NCBI GenBank assembly: GCA_935421135.1
Contig: OW285189.1
Location: forward strand, 22,136,298-22,200,297
Origin: Bugulina stolonifera
Taxonomy: Eukaryota > Bryozoa > Gymnolaemata > Cheilostomatida > Bugulidae
Direction of reading: 5' to 3'
Length of the DNA stretch: 64,000 nt
Part shown: positions 23,375 through 38,000 of the stretch, piece by piece
How the letters are laid out: every line of letters starts with the position of its first letter
Numbering within the stretch: position 1 is the stretch's first letter
The notes under the pieces: generated by a model
The model's input: the letters and a program-made list of their open reading frames with translations, nothing else
The model's database searches: none
What the model was told of the DNA's origin: nothing
Position numbers and translations under genes: made by a program

Positions 23375-26300
23375 CTGCAATGCAAAAAAAGTACAAATCA
23401 ATGTCTAAGCATGAGATGCTAGCATTCTACAAACTGCACAGTAAAGAAATAAAACAGACACTGAAGCCAGTAAAAGGTAGATGATAATCATAACTGTAAC
23501 ATAGCAATGAGTTCAATACCTGAAGTCTGACACAATCCTGGAAAATATTACACTATCACTATACTACGGCAGTCTCACACACCAGGGCTACTTGAGTGCG
23601 TACTAATCTTCAACTGTTTGGTCACATGGTCCGCTCACTGGTTTATATTAAGAACTATTTAATCCTATTAAGTCGTTGGATTACCGAACCTTTATTTTGC
23701 AGGTATTGGTAAGCAGTGAGCCGTGAACAAAGCCTTCCAACCAATGACCAACAGTTTTACGAAGTGTGAACAAAATAAAGCTCCTGATAATTAACGTATG
23801 TAAATATTAGAACAATAAATAGACAACTGGGATTTCTTACTAGATGATCGGAGAGCACAACTGCACTGAATACATGATTCATGAATGCCTCCAGGTTTAA
23901 ACAGGCAGGTGGTTTGTATGAATGCCTAGTGCATCACTCATCACAAAAACCATCTAAATTGTGCAAAACAACAATACCTTACTTGTCAAACTCTATGGGT
24001 AAATGAACTAAAGTAATTCTAGCAATTTTATCATTCCTTTGAAGACATACATGTAGCTTATTGTGTGACTACATTAGGTTGTATACATAATTTTGTTTAC
24101 CAAAATGGTCAATATTCATCCCATTTAATTGGAGAATTTTAAATGATTTTAGCTCAAAATACCTCTACTGTTTCATGAAACGTTACCTTGCTGTAAAATA
24201 CATCATTATACAAAAAAATGGCCAAACCTCCTAATAAGACGTTACCTGTTGTACTCCTATAAAATCCTGGCCAAATGGTGCAAAGAAATAATATAGTAAT
24301 CTTTTAAAGGGTGACACTTTAATGGTTTCCGACTTGTCACAATATAGAACATATGAATCTAGCTTTACATGCAGTAGCTGAGCTCATATTATTTACATGG
24401 TGTACCATTTATGAAGAACAAAATAATGAATGAACTGAACTGTTAACTATTAATATTGTAATCAATTGAAAATTAAATCCCATTACCTGTATCAAAGGGA
24501 AAGAGGAAATTAGTAAAGGCTATCAGTTATTTTAAACTATGCAAACCAGCCAACGAGGATGTTTAAACCACTAAGCCTTAGTAGGCCAAAACAATGGCTC
24601 TCATTTTCATTTAGTTTAATTTATGTAAATTAAACTCACTGGTTTAGTTAGGAGTGTAACTGAAGTGTTACTATTCCAGAGTTGCACATCATGTGAATTC
24701 ATTAGCTAAATAATTTTAAGCACTATGCAGTACACTGTCTGGATTCAAATTTGTTAGAGGTTAGAGCTAATCAAATTTTCGTTTTGCATATGGGAATTGC
24801 TCACAATTTCAAGAAAGAAAACATTTCAACTGACAAAAGATGTGATAATCACATTTTAAAAACTTATTTAGTGGAAAGAACTCCTTTGGGTTTCATCACC
24901 TGTAATGGATTAGGTTGGATTTTTTATTCTAATGTGTTGATTATGTCGGCTTAATAATATCATTACAAAAAGTGAAGTTATGTGTACATCCAGATAGGGT
25001 GATGTGCTCTATATTTTTATTAATTGCGAAATAAAACAATTAATATCTCAAGAGTTGTCAGAAGGAAACGGTAAGAAAGCTCCGGAAATAATGGCCAACC
25101 CTTCCTCCTTAATTCATGTAGATTCACAATACAGAAAGGGTGGGGATATGGTAGCACCAAATGCGATTCAGCATGATAAATTTGATAACAAATATAACTA
25201 TCATCAAGCCTTTCAATCAGGATTAATTGAAAATTATGTTACACTCATAGAAGTCAACTTTGATGGGACAAAAATATTAAAAATGGCAGGAGTTGTACTC
25301 TCATAAGATGGTCATTCATTGCAGGGTGAATAAAGTAAACTTCAATATAATACTTACTAGTATGTTATGATGTACTTGTACACTCTGCACGTGTACTTGT
25401 TAAAGATGTGAACAAAATTTTAATATCTAAATCTTACCTCTGGTTGAGGAGAGTTCACCCTTACGGTAATCCTCGGCTGCTTGCCGTTAGAATCACTTCT
25501 GTTGAAAGTTAGAAATCCGTAATCATCAGAGTTGTTGTCCCGTTTGGTTCTAAAGCTGCCTGCATAACACAAGTATACAGGTTGCAATAGTGCAGGTATA
25601 TATGCGACACAACGTAATATAGCCTACTTGCCGTCATCATCATTGTATCGAATAGATATAAATCGACAAACAGATTTAATGGTCCGTAACTGTAGATACA
25701 GAAGTGTCTTATGCCACATAAGACCATATTGAGTCGACTACCATCAAATAATTCAACTAGAGATATTCCTCACCAGTAGCAATGCCTTCAGACAAATGTG
25801 GTGACGCATAAATGGTTCAGAACACTTTTTAACGAACATTATTTGCAACTTGAAACGTTTACTTTCACTATATTTTATCGCTATGATTTAGATGCACATT
25901 TGCCGCTTATGGTAATAATACACCTTCATGTGTTTACTCATTATATTTGCATATAACAGGCAACATTTCCAATTTTATCAGTGATTTAATCAACATTAAA
26001 AATGATAAAAATATTTCATGTGTGAAAAATGAATGAACATTATGTTAGTCCTATACAGAGCAGATAACCACTAATATATTATCTGTGCACATTGTGGTTG
26101 GAGACGTAAGCTCTATACTCTGGTGGTGGTTAAGCATACCTTATTAAAGATTTTAGAAAGACAATTAGGCCTATTTATTATAACAACTAATGGTCATAGT
26201 TTCACATACTGTAAACCCGTCATCTAAATGGTTTCTTAAATATATTCTTTACTACCTAACAACCATGCATGTTCAAGGTTAGGAGTATTTTATAACCAAA

Positions 26301-29077
26301 TATTATTATATTCAACCCTATTTATGTCTTGGCTAACCTAAAGCAGTAATCATAGGTAAATTGACCCAAGGAGAGAGGATAACTTTAAATTGAAATAATA
26401 ATTATGTCTCTAAAATATACAAAGTCATGTACCTACAGCAATACATGTACTACCAGTAATACACTCGTACTTGCATGTATTTAATACAATACTTTGGGTC
26501 CATATAGATATTGAATTAAAAGAGATACAGTGCTAGACTATGATATCCCCAGGTGTCTAAAGAACACCATATATTACATACTCTGCAACTCCAAATGATG
26601 TTATTAATATTATTATATACAACAAAGGAATGTTTCAGAAAATATTTTTCTCACCAGGCTTTAGTTTTCCAGTTGAAATAATAGTGTTATATCTCTGCTA
26701 ACTATACTGTAAGTAGTGAATAGTGCTATAAGCTGGATCAGACTGTATGTAGTGCTATCTCACAGCGGATTGACCTAATGACATGTGAGAAATGTGTGCT
26801 AAGGTAAATAAAAGAGAAATCTTCCTTTTATATTTCACAATCGCAAACGTGTAATCGTACTAAATCCTTATTCATCTTTAATTGATTTCTAATTGGAATC
26901 AATACTTGCAACAACTATGTTTACCCCTTGTGGGGGATATTAGGCTATTTACTGGGATGGGAAATAGAAAATCATTAATACTATCTCACAAAGGTTGTCA
27001 TGCAGTATAATAGCTCTTAACAGGTACAATCTGATTCGTACCTCTACCTACCTAGATTTTTAGTATATTATTTGCTTCTCTCTTATGCTCTGCACTAAAT
27101 GACCAGACAAATTGGAATGATGCAGCATTCAAAATGTTTAACTATCAGACAAGGCAAGAATCATTAATAGAAGTCGGAAGTATAGTCGACCTCCAAAAAC
27201 GTGACGTAATAATGAGTAGTGAATAGTTTGGTAACAACCCTCCCTCACAAAATTAACAATATTTTCTATAAGCCCTTAGATTTTACCATAACCTCCATTT
27301 AATCCTTGTAAAAGTTAATCTGCATTCTAAGCTAAGTCATAAGACACATGTGCTAGTAGCTGTGGCACATCATAAACCACTGTATGTCTACTGAGAAAAA
27401 TTTGGGTTTCAATCAGCTAATTTGGAAGCTCAACCACAAGCTCTATGACTGATAATTAATGCAGATTGTCTGCTGCTGCTGCTTAAAAAAGGAAATGAAT
27501 GCTAAGGTTGCTTATAGCTGTCATTTTATCTATGTTCCTCCATTACATCATCTCCTATTTCGGGGTAGCGTTATCACTAGCTGATAATCTAGCTGGATAT
27601 AGGCCTAACTTACATGACGGTAAGTAAAAGGTGCTGATACATCAGTGACTCATTACTAACACTAGTAGTACACTAGTAATACACAGAGTGTATATTCATA
27701 GATAGGATGTATCTGTTACACATTATTTTCTATAATAATTAATTACATTAGGCCTACTTAATAAAGTATTGTTAATAAAAGATAATAGTTGCCAAAAAAG
27801 TGTGCTGTTATTTTAAACAGTAGCTGCTGTGTTCTACTACATATAATATCTAGTCATATCAGTTTTATCTCAATGGTAGATAGTAGATATTTTGCAGTAA
27901 TAACATTGCTACAATAAATATATTAATGTTTGCCCTTCATGTGTGAACATAGAAAATATAATTGTACATATATATATTTTTAGTTTACAGTGTAAAGTGC
28001 AATAGTATATTACTTAATTTTAATACTGATAATTGTTATTATTAATTACTTGCACACTATAATAATACAAACCTAACTCCATTATTCGTACAAAATCACA
28101 ACTTCACTCTATGACTTAGAATTTTAATGTAACAAAAGAAAGTCCCTAGAAAATAGTTTACAAGCCAAATCAATTGCATAATAAAGTCATTCAAATGTGA
28201 CTTGAATGTCTTGACAGCTTTAATAATAGAATCTTAATGCAAAGGTAACTAAATATTTATACAAAGTAATTCTATACTAGTAGCATTTTACTAAATATGT
28301 TCACATAGCGTGTTTTCCTAAGGACATGACACTCTGTATGGGGAGGTAGCACTTTTAGCCCCTTGAAAGTTGTCAAGTGTCTCAACAAAAAACTCTTTGG
28401 CTATGATAATATAAACTTACTATCAAAATATATTTAGTGCACTTGTGTTATTTTACTAGGCTATTAAATGTTGTTAGATACGCTAATTCCTCCAATTCTG
28501 CTTTCTGCATGATTTAATTCACTATTTTGTTGAGGGTTAAAATGTTACATGTAGATTGCTCCAACAATCAGCTAACTTCTCACACCAATGGCAGTTGCAA
28601 ACAGGAGTTTAAAAAGGTCAAGACCAGGGAAGCGCCATAGCTACACATAGTTATGACTTTTTACGCATGTGACTTTATGAATAAATGTAGCAAGTGATGT
28701 ACATGTACATTAGCATGCACAAATAGATGCGACCATGTGTGTACATTGTACATAATATTATATCACAGACGCTGGCTGTATTACTTGTTATACCATTCTA
28801 TACAGTGCACGCCCATGGACATGTTGATCGGTAAATGATATACATACATATACACAGTCTTACCCTTTCTCTCCCTTTTATTCCTCATCTCTACATCAGG
28901 GATATCCTCCGTCTGTACCTCTGATGCTGCCGGTGTAGACACGGACTCCGTTTGATCTGTCTGATCATTGCAGAATTCTTTAGGTGGATCTATTAGTTGC
29001 ACTGTGCTGACCCGCTGCCTCTGCTGGCCAGCTGACTTACTCCTGCTCTTCCTCCTAATGAACTTACTCTTCAACAT
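21329..29077 (-). CDS. Two-SH3-domain adaptor with Arg/Ser-rich region (793 aa, 3 exons)
   Basis: Exons on the minus strand are 29077-28864 (ATG, 71 codons plus 1 nt), 25559-25438 and 23374-21329. The phases are 1 then 0 and match. An in-frame stop upstream of the ATG supports the start. Features: basic N-terminus (SKFIRRKSRSKSAG); RS-rich segment about residues 233-330; SH3-1 about 410-470 (core DEVSVKAGDIVTGIYKQNEW); acidic/Ser-rich stretch; SH3-2 about 720-777 (core DDVVVHASDIVTVLN, then GFIPREYV). SH3 domains bind Pro-rich ligands, so a scaffolding role at the cortex or membrane is likely. From memory, both SH3 domains resemble those of Dlish/Vamana, an adaptor of Fat-Dachs signalling, but a third SH3 domain is absent here and the link is tentative. 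Confidence 0.8.
23375..28863 (-). other. Introns of the SH3 gene
   Basis: Intron 2 (23375-25437) and intron 1 (25560-28863) are AT-rich. No RNA gene or recognisable element is seen. A 100-codon frame at 25004-25306 begins at GTG and has no recognisable content. Confidence 0.6.
25438..25559 (-). other. SH3 gene exon 2
   Basis: A 122-nt exon between a TTATGCAG acceptor and a GTAAGA donor. It encodes 40 codons including NNSDDYGFLTFNRSDSNG and ITVRVNSPQPE. The phase fits both neighbours exactly. Confidence 0.8.
28864..29077 (-). other. SH3 gene exon 1
   Basis: Starts at the ATG (complement of 29075-29077) and ends in a GTAAGA donor. Basic Arg/Lys/Ser head followed by an acidic stretch. It splits a Gly codon with exon 2. 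Confidence 0.8.
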
Positions 29078-32000
29078 CCTCTACCTTCATAGGAATCAGC
29101 TGTATAGAGTAATAGATACCAGTCATATGATTGTATACTATACACACAGTCTTTGTGGCAACAAGTACACTGAATGCTTCTACTTATTAGTTATTATAAT
29201 ATATTGTTGCCAAAATAGCAAGTTATTAGTTATTAAATAGAAAGCTAAGCTGCATACCTAATTAAGCTTCTAAAACTAATTAAATTAAATAGAAAAACTG
29301 ATACAGGTCTGCCTTCATTCAAACTCTAAATGCAAGTTGTCAAATAATACATGTACTTGTATTCGTGAGAACTGGCTTTGTTATTCTATCACCAGCCGAC
29401 ATACCCCTAACCTTACCTGTACATTCCCGTGTAAATGTTTCGTATATGTTACACTGTTTGTATCATATAGGGCCTCCATATATTAATATACACTTGTATA
29501 AGTTACATACACAGTAGATAGCTTCCTTACATCCTGTATGCTTATCATATTGAGCAAATAGGCCATTGATTTTAATGCTGAATGTTTCGCCACTGTACAG
29601 TTGCTTGTTTGACTTTACCTTGTGTATGTTACAGATAACTAACTACAGTACAGGTAATATTTACATTTGCTGTAGAGACACCCAGGTACTACAACAGTTT
29701 AGTGTTTCTGCATCAGAGCTATTTTGCTATGATCACCACTCTATCACATAAAGTGCGTATTGAAGTATACTGTGTGGCTGTCAGAGCAATGATAGAAAAA
29801 TAAATGCTACATCTGCTCAAATTGACATTAGTAATTTTCCCACAGCCTTCCTGTTCAAAGTTAAAGCAGGAAGTTTATTACATGCTAAAAAGGAAGCAAA
29901 CTTGTCTCTCTTCTAGACAGGAAGTCAGTGACAGGTATATCTAGCCTAGAGCTCAAATATTTACACATAAGCTGTGTTCATTAATTATTATATAATCCAC
30001 ATGCAGTTCAGCTTAGCAGACGGAGATTAACTAAGGATTATCTCTGCCTTTGGTTAATGTAAACTCTATCCCTCAAGCATGGAGCAAGTACATGTAGTCC
30101 ATTAAGACTTAATAATTTACCTGTACTACACATTTACAAGTTTTAAACACATTGTTCACTAGATTAACCCACCATAAAAAATTATTTACAATAAAAATAG
30201 CCAATGGATTAATATGTGTAATAAAGGAGTAATAAGGGTTTAAGCTGAGTTGTTGTTCGCTTTCATATAAAAAGTGTAATTAATGATATAATTTAATCCT
30301 TAGTACATGTGACTATATTGTGAGAAAACAATGGAACTCAATGCAAAATTATCTTTAAGCCTAATCTCATAATTATTGGAGATAATTTCTTTTTATCCAT
30401 TAAAATATGTATTTAGCTGAACTAAGTACATGTCTGTGTGGTAGTGAGTAGCCTAGGTTCCACAGAGCATTAGGAATGCTTCCTTACCAACCAGTTCACA
30501 ATATCTATATAATGATGTGAAACATAAGCTAATGTGAGGGTTTGGGAAAGTTCTTAGTAATTTTCCACCAAGTAATTAGCAAAATAGTGATATTGGAAAG
30601 AGGTCGGCCTACCAGCTATTTATATAATATCAAATTAAATTAATATTACTAGCTACTAATTACATTTCTATTTCACATTAAAGAGAAATGTAATTTAATA
30701 CATTCCAACACCAGCAAATCATGATGATATTGAAAGTGGGTAGGCTCTAAAATATTTGATGGTGTAAAAGTTTCAACTAAAATTAATTTTAAGTCTATTA
30801 CCATGAAAAACCATGCAAGAAATAAAACATCTATTAGAGCGTTTGATAGTATTGCATCATTTTGGTTGAAAAACTTGTTTGGCAAGAGGAGGTCTAATGT
30901 CTTTTTACTTTTGAACACCAGTATGCTCACACATACACTGTAGATTACCTGGCATATATTTACAAATATAATATTACACATTCCTATATAACCAATCATC
31001 GGTGTGATCCAATTATTTTGGTCTAAAAATCCAATGACTCCACATTCAGGTTTATCTTATGCATAGATATTTAGGGCTAAATTTAGCATAATTGTTAATA
31101 TACCATCAATTTATACATGCCTTCTAGTATGTTTGTATTTGCTAAAGTTAAATAATACACTAAGTAAATGGTGTTAGCCTCCCATTCCAATCATAGATAA
31201 CAAAAGGATGAAGTAAGAGCTCACACCTCGCACCCTATGATATACAATTATTAGTTCTATATTTAATATAACCCAGGGATAGTTTAGCTTACAACGAGTG
31301 AATAAGCAAGTTTTAACTTTTAGATTATATCATTGACATGCTTAATAGAGATTTGTACAACAAATCAGATATAATTACTCAATATATTATTGTTTGCAAC
31401 AGTTTATCAATTTCATCTGTTCCTCATTAGAGGTGTGACAACTCCAAAAAAGTGCTCTAAGATTGTCAACCATTGCAGTAGTTTACACAAAGAAGCTACT
31501 GTCATTCCATCCAAAAGCATGTACATGTAGATGCTTTAAAGTATACTGTCTCTATATAGTAATTTAGTATACAAAATAATGTTGATTAAAGTAAAACATA
31601 GACATAATTTGCATAGATAAAGAGAGGTGATACTTTTAATTTGCAGTTGCTTAGCAACCAGAAAACAGTTGCTCTAAGTAAACAGTACTCATCTCTTTTG
31701 GAGCTCAATGCAAACTGCCATCTAGTATGTGATTATAGTTACAAGTGTTTAAACTTGAAAGTGTTTGTTATTGGGTGGAGAATATTAAACACCTGCAGAA
31801 GGCATGAGAATCAGCACTTGCTTCCAAGTTTACTTAGGTGTAGCCTGAGTTTTAACCCCCTGTAACCGATCCACTGCAGTGAATTCCTATCAAACCCATC
31901 TATTCCCTTGAACTCAGGCTAACTTAGATTACCCAATATATATTGTACTAAATAATCCAATATCATAGACGCTCCAAAATGCCCAATTTAATGCACCAAA

Positions 32001-35000
32001 ATGTATCTATCACAATGTCATCTCTTTGTTTTTTGTCCAATTTAAAATTTCGAACCTTAAATTAACAAGTGAACGAATCTACTGCACATAGTCAGTAATG
32101 ATTGGTACTTCTTGACTGGTAGATTATGATGCTGATCAGTCGTTAATACTTGATCAAAAATTATTTTTTCCGACTAGCATGTCTCATTTCAGCTATTGGT
32201 CTATCTAAGTTATGAGCCATTGGTATGAATAAAGGAGGGAAATGGAGACAGAGAAACTGTCTACAGTAATATTATGTAGTCGTATGGAGTCTAATGTTCA
32301 ACAAAACTGTGATTACACCACCAAGGTATAGCCCTATATACCATAGACTTTATGGCATATTGCACTACCAAGGTATAGTCTATTTAGTCTATTACATGTA
32401 TTTAAATTGTTTCCATTCGGATGGTTAACATCACAACAGCAAAACGAAAATCTTTATAAAATATTACCTTTACCTTGTAATATTTTGGCCAAAAATCCAA
32501 CCTATCTATGATGGCGTTAATAAAAAAGAAACACATGGGACGCGCACACACGTCATGTAATCTGCTAACAAAAGAAGTCCATGTGCTTTGCCTTGTTTAT
32601 CTTCAACTTCCTGTCATTGTATTCTAGTAATGACACTCTTATTTCATGCAGGAAGCGTGTTATTTTTCATAAAAAACTCATTGTTGGGAAATGTTATAGG
32701 GCCAAGAAAAGTGGTGACATAAAGGGACTAGATAGATAACAATAATACATTGTAATGATGAACATAATAGGTGGGCATTGTCATCGGTAATATATTGTCA
32801 CAAAATGAACTCATACAGTCAAATTCAAATTCTCAAAACAAACGTCACTGTTTCAGCTTTCTGATATGAGATCAATGGGCTAATACTTTCAGTAAACAAT
32901 GTTCATTTACCTCCTTTTGTTTTTAATTCCGGCAATAAACAAAGTCCACTGGGTTTACTTGTTTAGCAATTACTTGTTTACATTGTTATTGATCTAGCAT
33001 AAACCCGCTGTCCGATATAGCTTGTAACGGGAGATACAATCAATCTTATATACTCATCATTTATGTAATATGTCTGCCTAATGTGTGCATATAAAATAAA
33101 ACATGTAGATATTCCATTCATTCTGGAATGTAGCTTTTAGTAACTATACATTGTTTCGTTTTGTTCCGTATCTTTACTCTTGCTTTCGCTGTCGCGACAC
33201 ACATGTTTTATATATTACTTTTCTTCAAAACTATCCCGATCACCTTTGCCAACGTCATGACAATGATCGATGCATTTAGCTGTGTCTTAATGAAGCATCA
33301 ACCCGATATTTCGTCTGAGTCACTTTGCACAATATACGAGAAACTTTTCCAACTAAGGATGAATCTTAAACAGTGCAGATGAAGCTACAATAATGTTAGT
33401 AGTACAGACAATGTGATTTACCAAGCTATTCCTTCATTACCTTAAGCTGCGAGCCATCTTTTTGTTGTAAGGGTATGGTGACAGATGTTAACAATCATAT
33501 TACAGCGATTATAGGCAATAATTCACACATCGCACTTTATTGAAGCATAATTAGTCAGTTCATTATGCTTGTATTATATATAATATTCCGTTATATACAT
33601 GTACTAGAGGTGGTATTAAACTTGCAGGTTTTCAAAACTCATTATACCACAGCTTTGTATATGAGATGATATGATTGTGTCATACCATTCTGTTAGCAAT
33701 CGTCTGCTCTTAATCCTCCATTATGACTATCAGATTGTGTGATGAATAAACATGTACAATATTGTGATACATGACAATGAACATACTTGTAAAATTTTAG
33801 CATGGAATGTATAGGCCTATAATTATTATACTTAGAATACAGCCATGGCAAGTACATTATCCTGTACAGCCTGTCTATTATACTATAATATGAAATTGTA
33901 TAATATTATGCCATTGGTTATAGCCTAATAATATATCTGTATAATATGACTGTGTATTTTATGCTGTAAATTATGAAGCAGCAGCACATTTAAGTTTAAT
34001 ATCTAAGAGATACCATCGATTTTTTTCCAATATAATAGCTACATCTATACAGTATATTATATGGCTTGTGATATACAGATATAGGCTATATGTTACATGC
34101 ATAACAATATATACACTGTAGATTGTATATGGTATTACAAATACATTTTATCTCATATATACCTAATTGTAAAAATTTCACAACCAAACTTCGATGTCAG
34201 TTTCTTGCAGTATAGATAAAGGAAATAAGTTGTGTCATTATTTACATTTCAAATACAACCTATAATATGTCTATAGGCCTAAATGACTGTATGCTAGATG
34301 TAGCCTATATAATGTACATGTTTGTAATTGGACATATGGATAGAGATCTAATACATGCTAACTGAAGTCTTACAAGTCATGTATGAATGTAATACATTAT
34401 GTGAAGCAGAAAATTATAAGATTTAACATAGCATGACACCATGCATACAAGTGTTCAACGCTCATACAAAAAGAACTTGGTTTACAGAGTAGGCAGGGCG
34501 TAATTCATAGGTTAGAAAACTGAGTTTATTTATTTGTTAGCCTGGGTTCCAGGTAACCATTCAGGCAGTATTTAAAGCCAGGGTTGATATTTAATCAGAA
34601 AAGTACATAGTTATGGTGATCATTTGGCAAAAGCAATCATTTTTTTACTTTCTACAACATGCACAGTGTACAATGCAGTGAAGTAACACAACCTACTTCT
34701 GATATGGCAAGACCATACACCAGCTAGGGACTTTGATACACCTGAGTGTATTCTCATATGAACTACAGTTTAAACATTTCAATTTCCACACATAAAAGTA
34801 CATCCTGCTACTTGATAACTCCTAAAAACTCCTAAACTCATTATGTCAAATTTTGAATAATAAATAGACTGAGTTTATAGGACAATTTGAAAGTGAAATA
34901 AGAGAGACATAAAGGCTACAACTGTGATCTATAGAACTAATGCTATGCATTTTGATTTACTGCAAATTAAAACGCATAACATTTAATTTGGCTGTAAACT

Positions 35001-38000
35001 CGTGCATCATTTCTAGTCAAGATATTTTATAGTACTATGCTATCTCAAAATATCTATTAACTATGGCCTGTAATCTAGCACTACACTATTGCAATTCATT
35101 GGATTTATCGTAGTAAATATCCCACATTCATATAATATTTAATCTTACCTTACTATAATAGATGCAGTATGTCCTGAGAAAGAAAATTTTATATCCGTTA
35201 AAAGTCCCTTGGCAACAGCTTTTGTACCTCACATTAAATATTCAATGAGGTATTAGCATGCACAGCGTATACATGCTACAGTAGCCAGTAGCTTGCCCTG
35301 TCCATGTGGTGTACACTTGATGAAGTTATTGACATTCAGCTCCTTTATCTACAATGAATACTGTCATGGTATGAATTAGCGCCACACGCTGCTACTTTAG
35401 TTTGTACTAACAGTAACTAAAACAAGTAAAGAAGAAAACGCTCTACTGGTCTATACCTGCCACTCATGCAGGTGCCATCCAAGTAATACAATGCAAATAG
35501 AATAATAATATGGTTCAAGTTGTTGTTTTTAAAGTTTTAACAATTGTTTAGTGAAATATAGCTGTGGTAGATGCACCGATGACTAATATATAACTGATGT
35601 TTGCAAAGAAAAGCTCGCAGACTAAAACAATAGTTAAGCCAGGGGTAGACAAGTGCATCAAAACTATAACCGTTTTTTCTACCCCATTCTGAAACAATGT
35701 ATAATAATGAATGACAATGTAGCAAGTGTAATTACTAATTATGTTCAAGTTGAGACCTGTGAATGCTATAGATTAATATGAACAATAGACAGTAATTAAA
35801 GCTGTTTTAATAATAACTACAGAGGGAATGCAACTCCTAATAAATCTTCCGTCAGCTGATCTTGTTTTAGGACCATAACACTAAAACAGTGACTGGGTAC
35901 AAACATACATGTAGTATATGTATAGATAGTCTTTGTCAGTGGCAACTTTTAATGCCACACTTGTATTTTCACACCATACATATGTTCAATAATATAATAG
36001 TATGACTTACCTCCCCTTGATATTACTTGTACATTGTATTCGTATATATATCGTTTATCCTTAGATGCCTATTACTCCCTAAGCTGTAGAAATTCCAGAA
36101 TGAATACCACAGAACTATCAGCTACCAGTTATATATTGAGAGATGTGCCTCAGTGATTCTCAAATGAAAAAGCTAATGTTATTTTCCAGTGAAGAGAGCA
36201 AATTTGATCACCAAAGGACCTAGCAAAGTGCTACCTATCGATAGCATACCATGTGAGGTAATGCACTGTACCAGACTTTAACCCATATAGACAAGTGAGA
36301 TAATATCCGATACACGATGTGCTGCCATGGCTGTCAGATTTAAAGCAGTTTCTCTCATCACATGTTTCAAATGATTTTGTTTTGAAATTCTCATCAAGTG
36401 TGACAGTAGCATTAGTCCAACCAACTGTAGTGTATGCATTCAGCACATACAGTCATACACTATGCCTGTAGCCTACTTGAAAATGCCTAACAACTGTCAT
36501 CTAGAGTTAGCATAGGGTCAGCTGCAGAAGTGCAGAGACATGAGACTAAATATGTCTGATTACTGATCAAATCTGTTGCAAAATAATATGGATATTTAAT
36601 TCTATCTATGAATAATTTATAGATGTTACACTTTTTGATATTTTTTTATCAAAATTTAGAAAATTATTAGAGAATAAATTATGCTTACCATAGTTTGATG
36701 TCACCACTCACCAGTCTAATTTCTAGTCAACTCCTACCTTCGTAACTGTGTCTAACTAATGAAGCAGTCTTCCCGTTGCAGCTAATGCTCAAATTATAGA
36801 ACGTGTGTTATAATACTCACTGTTACTCTGCATAGAATTGTAAAGGGTAAAGCCAAGCTTTAGGTAGTAAATGAAGCTATGCGTCATTCAGCCATCATTG
36901 TGTTAATTACAAGAATAACAGTTACTTTGAATACATCTCGTTGGACAAAATTATTTGTTAGATCCAATAAGGGTTTGTGTAAGCTTTATATCCATGTTTA
37001 TATAATATGAGATAATGCCAAATGTAACAATACATGCCAAATGAGCAAAAACTTAGTCGATAAAATCTATTGTAATATTCTACTATTATCATTTCACTTG
37101 CTGCCAAAAGTAAACAACAGTTCTGAGAAAAAATAATAGAGTTATGGTGTTGAATTTGTTTACATGATATGATTCAAGTTTAAAAAAACTGTATCTGTCA
37201 AATTATGAACAGAGGAGAGCAGATATTGTGTGAATGGGTGGCAGATAGTGACAACTCTGGGATATGAATATGTTATAATATCTCGCATATCACAGGCCTA
37301 TACATTACTTTGTAGTCTGTACAAATCATAATATTGTTGCAATATCACAATATCATGGTGAAGTAATAACAAAACTGTTGACTAATAAAGTTCCCATGAA
37401 AAGTGACATCTCTACTCATGGCCATTGCTAACTGTAAGGAGGCTGACATTTCAAGAGGATGTTCTACGCTATAAGAATACAAAAAAGGGCAAAACTGCTG
37501 ACCAGTAAGTGTACTGGACACTAAACCAAAACAACATTTTACTTGTACTTATTATTGAGAAAACCATGTTATTTCATCATTGTTCAACATAAAATACAGT
37601 AATTACAGAAGTTATTGTAAAATAGATCGAATAATTAATTTATAAATAAGAAATAACAGCGCCAATAGGCATATCAATAAAATGCATTGTAGAATAAAAA
37701 CATGATACAATGAACAAACCTGCAGCCAGTTTTACACTACAAGTTAAGAATAAAGTCTATTCTCATGATGGGAAATAATTGCTGTGTTTAATTACAAACC
37801 ATGTTCAGAAAATCATACCTAAGTCGAAAAAATTGGGGTGTAGAGATTGTAATCATAACTATTAGAGACATTGTATAGAATTAATATATACAATATACTT
37901 CTAAATACACATTGTACATGGACATGTAGCATCGTGTACACAGTATGGGTACTGTATAGAAGGCTGTGCTGAAGTCCTTGGAGTTATTTCCCCACGTACA

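Noticed and set aside
25004..25306. 100-codon frame in an SH3-gene intron
   Set aside because: It starts at GTG, has no ATG near the start, and has no recognisable domain or splice logic.
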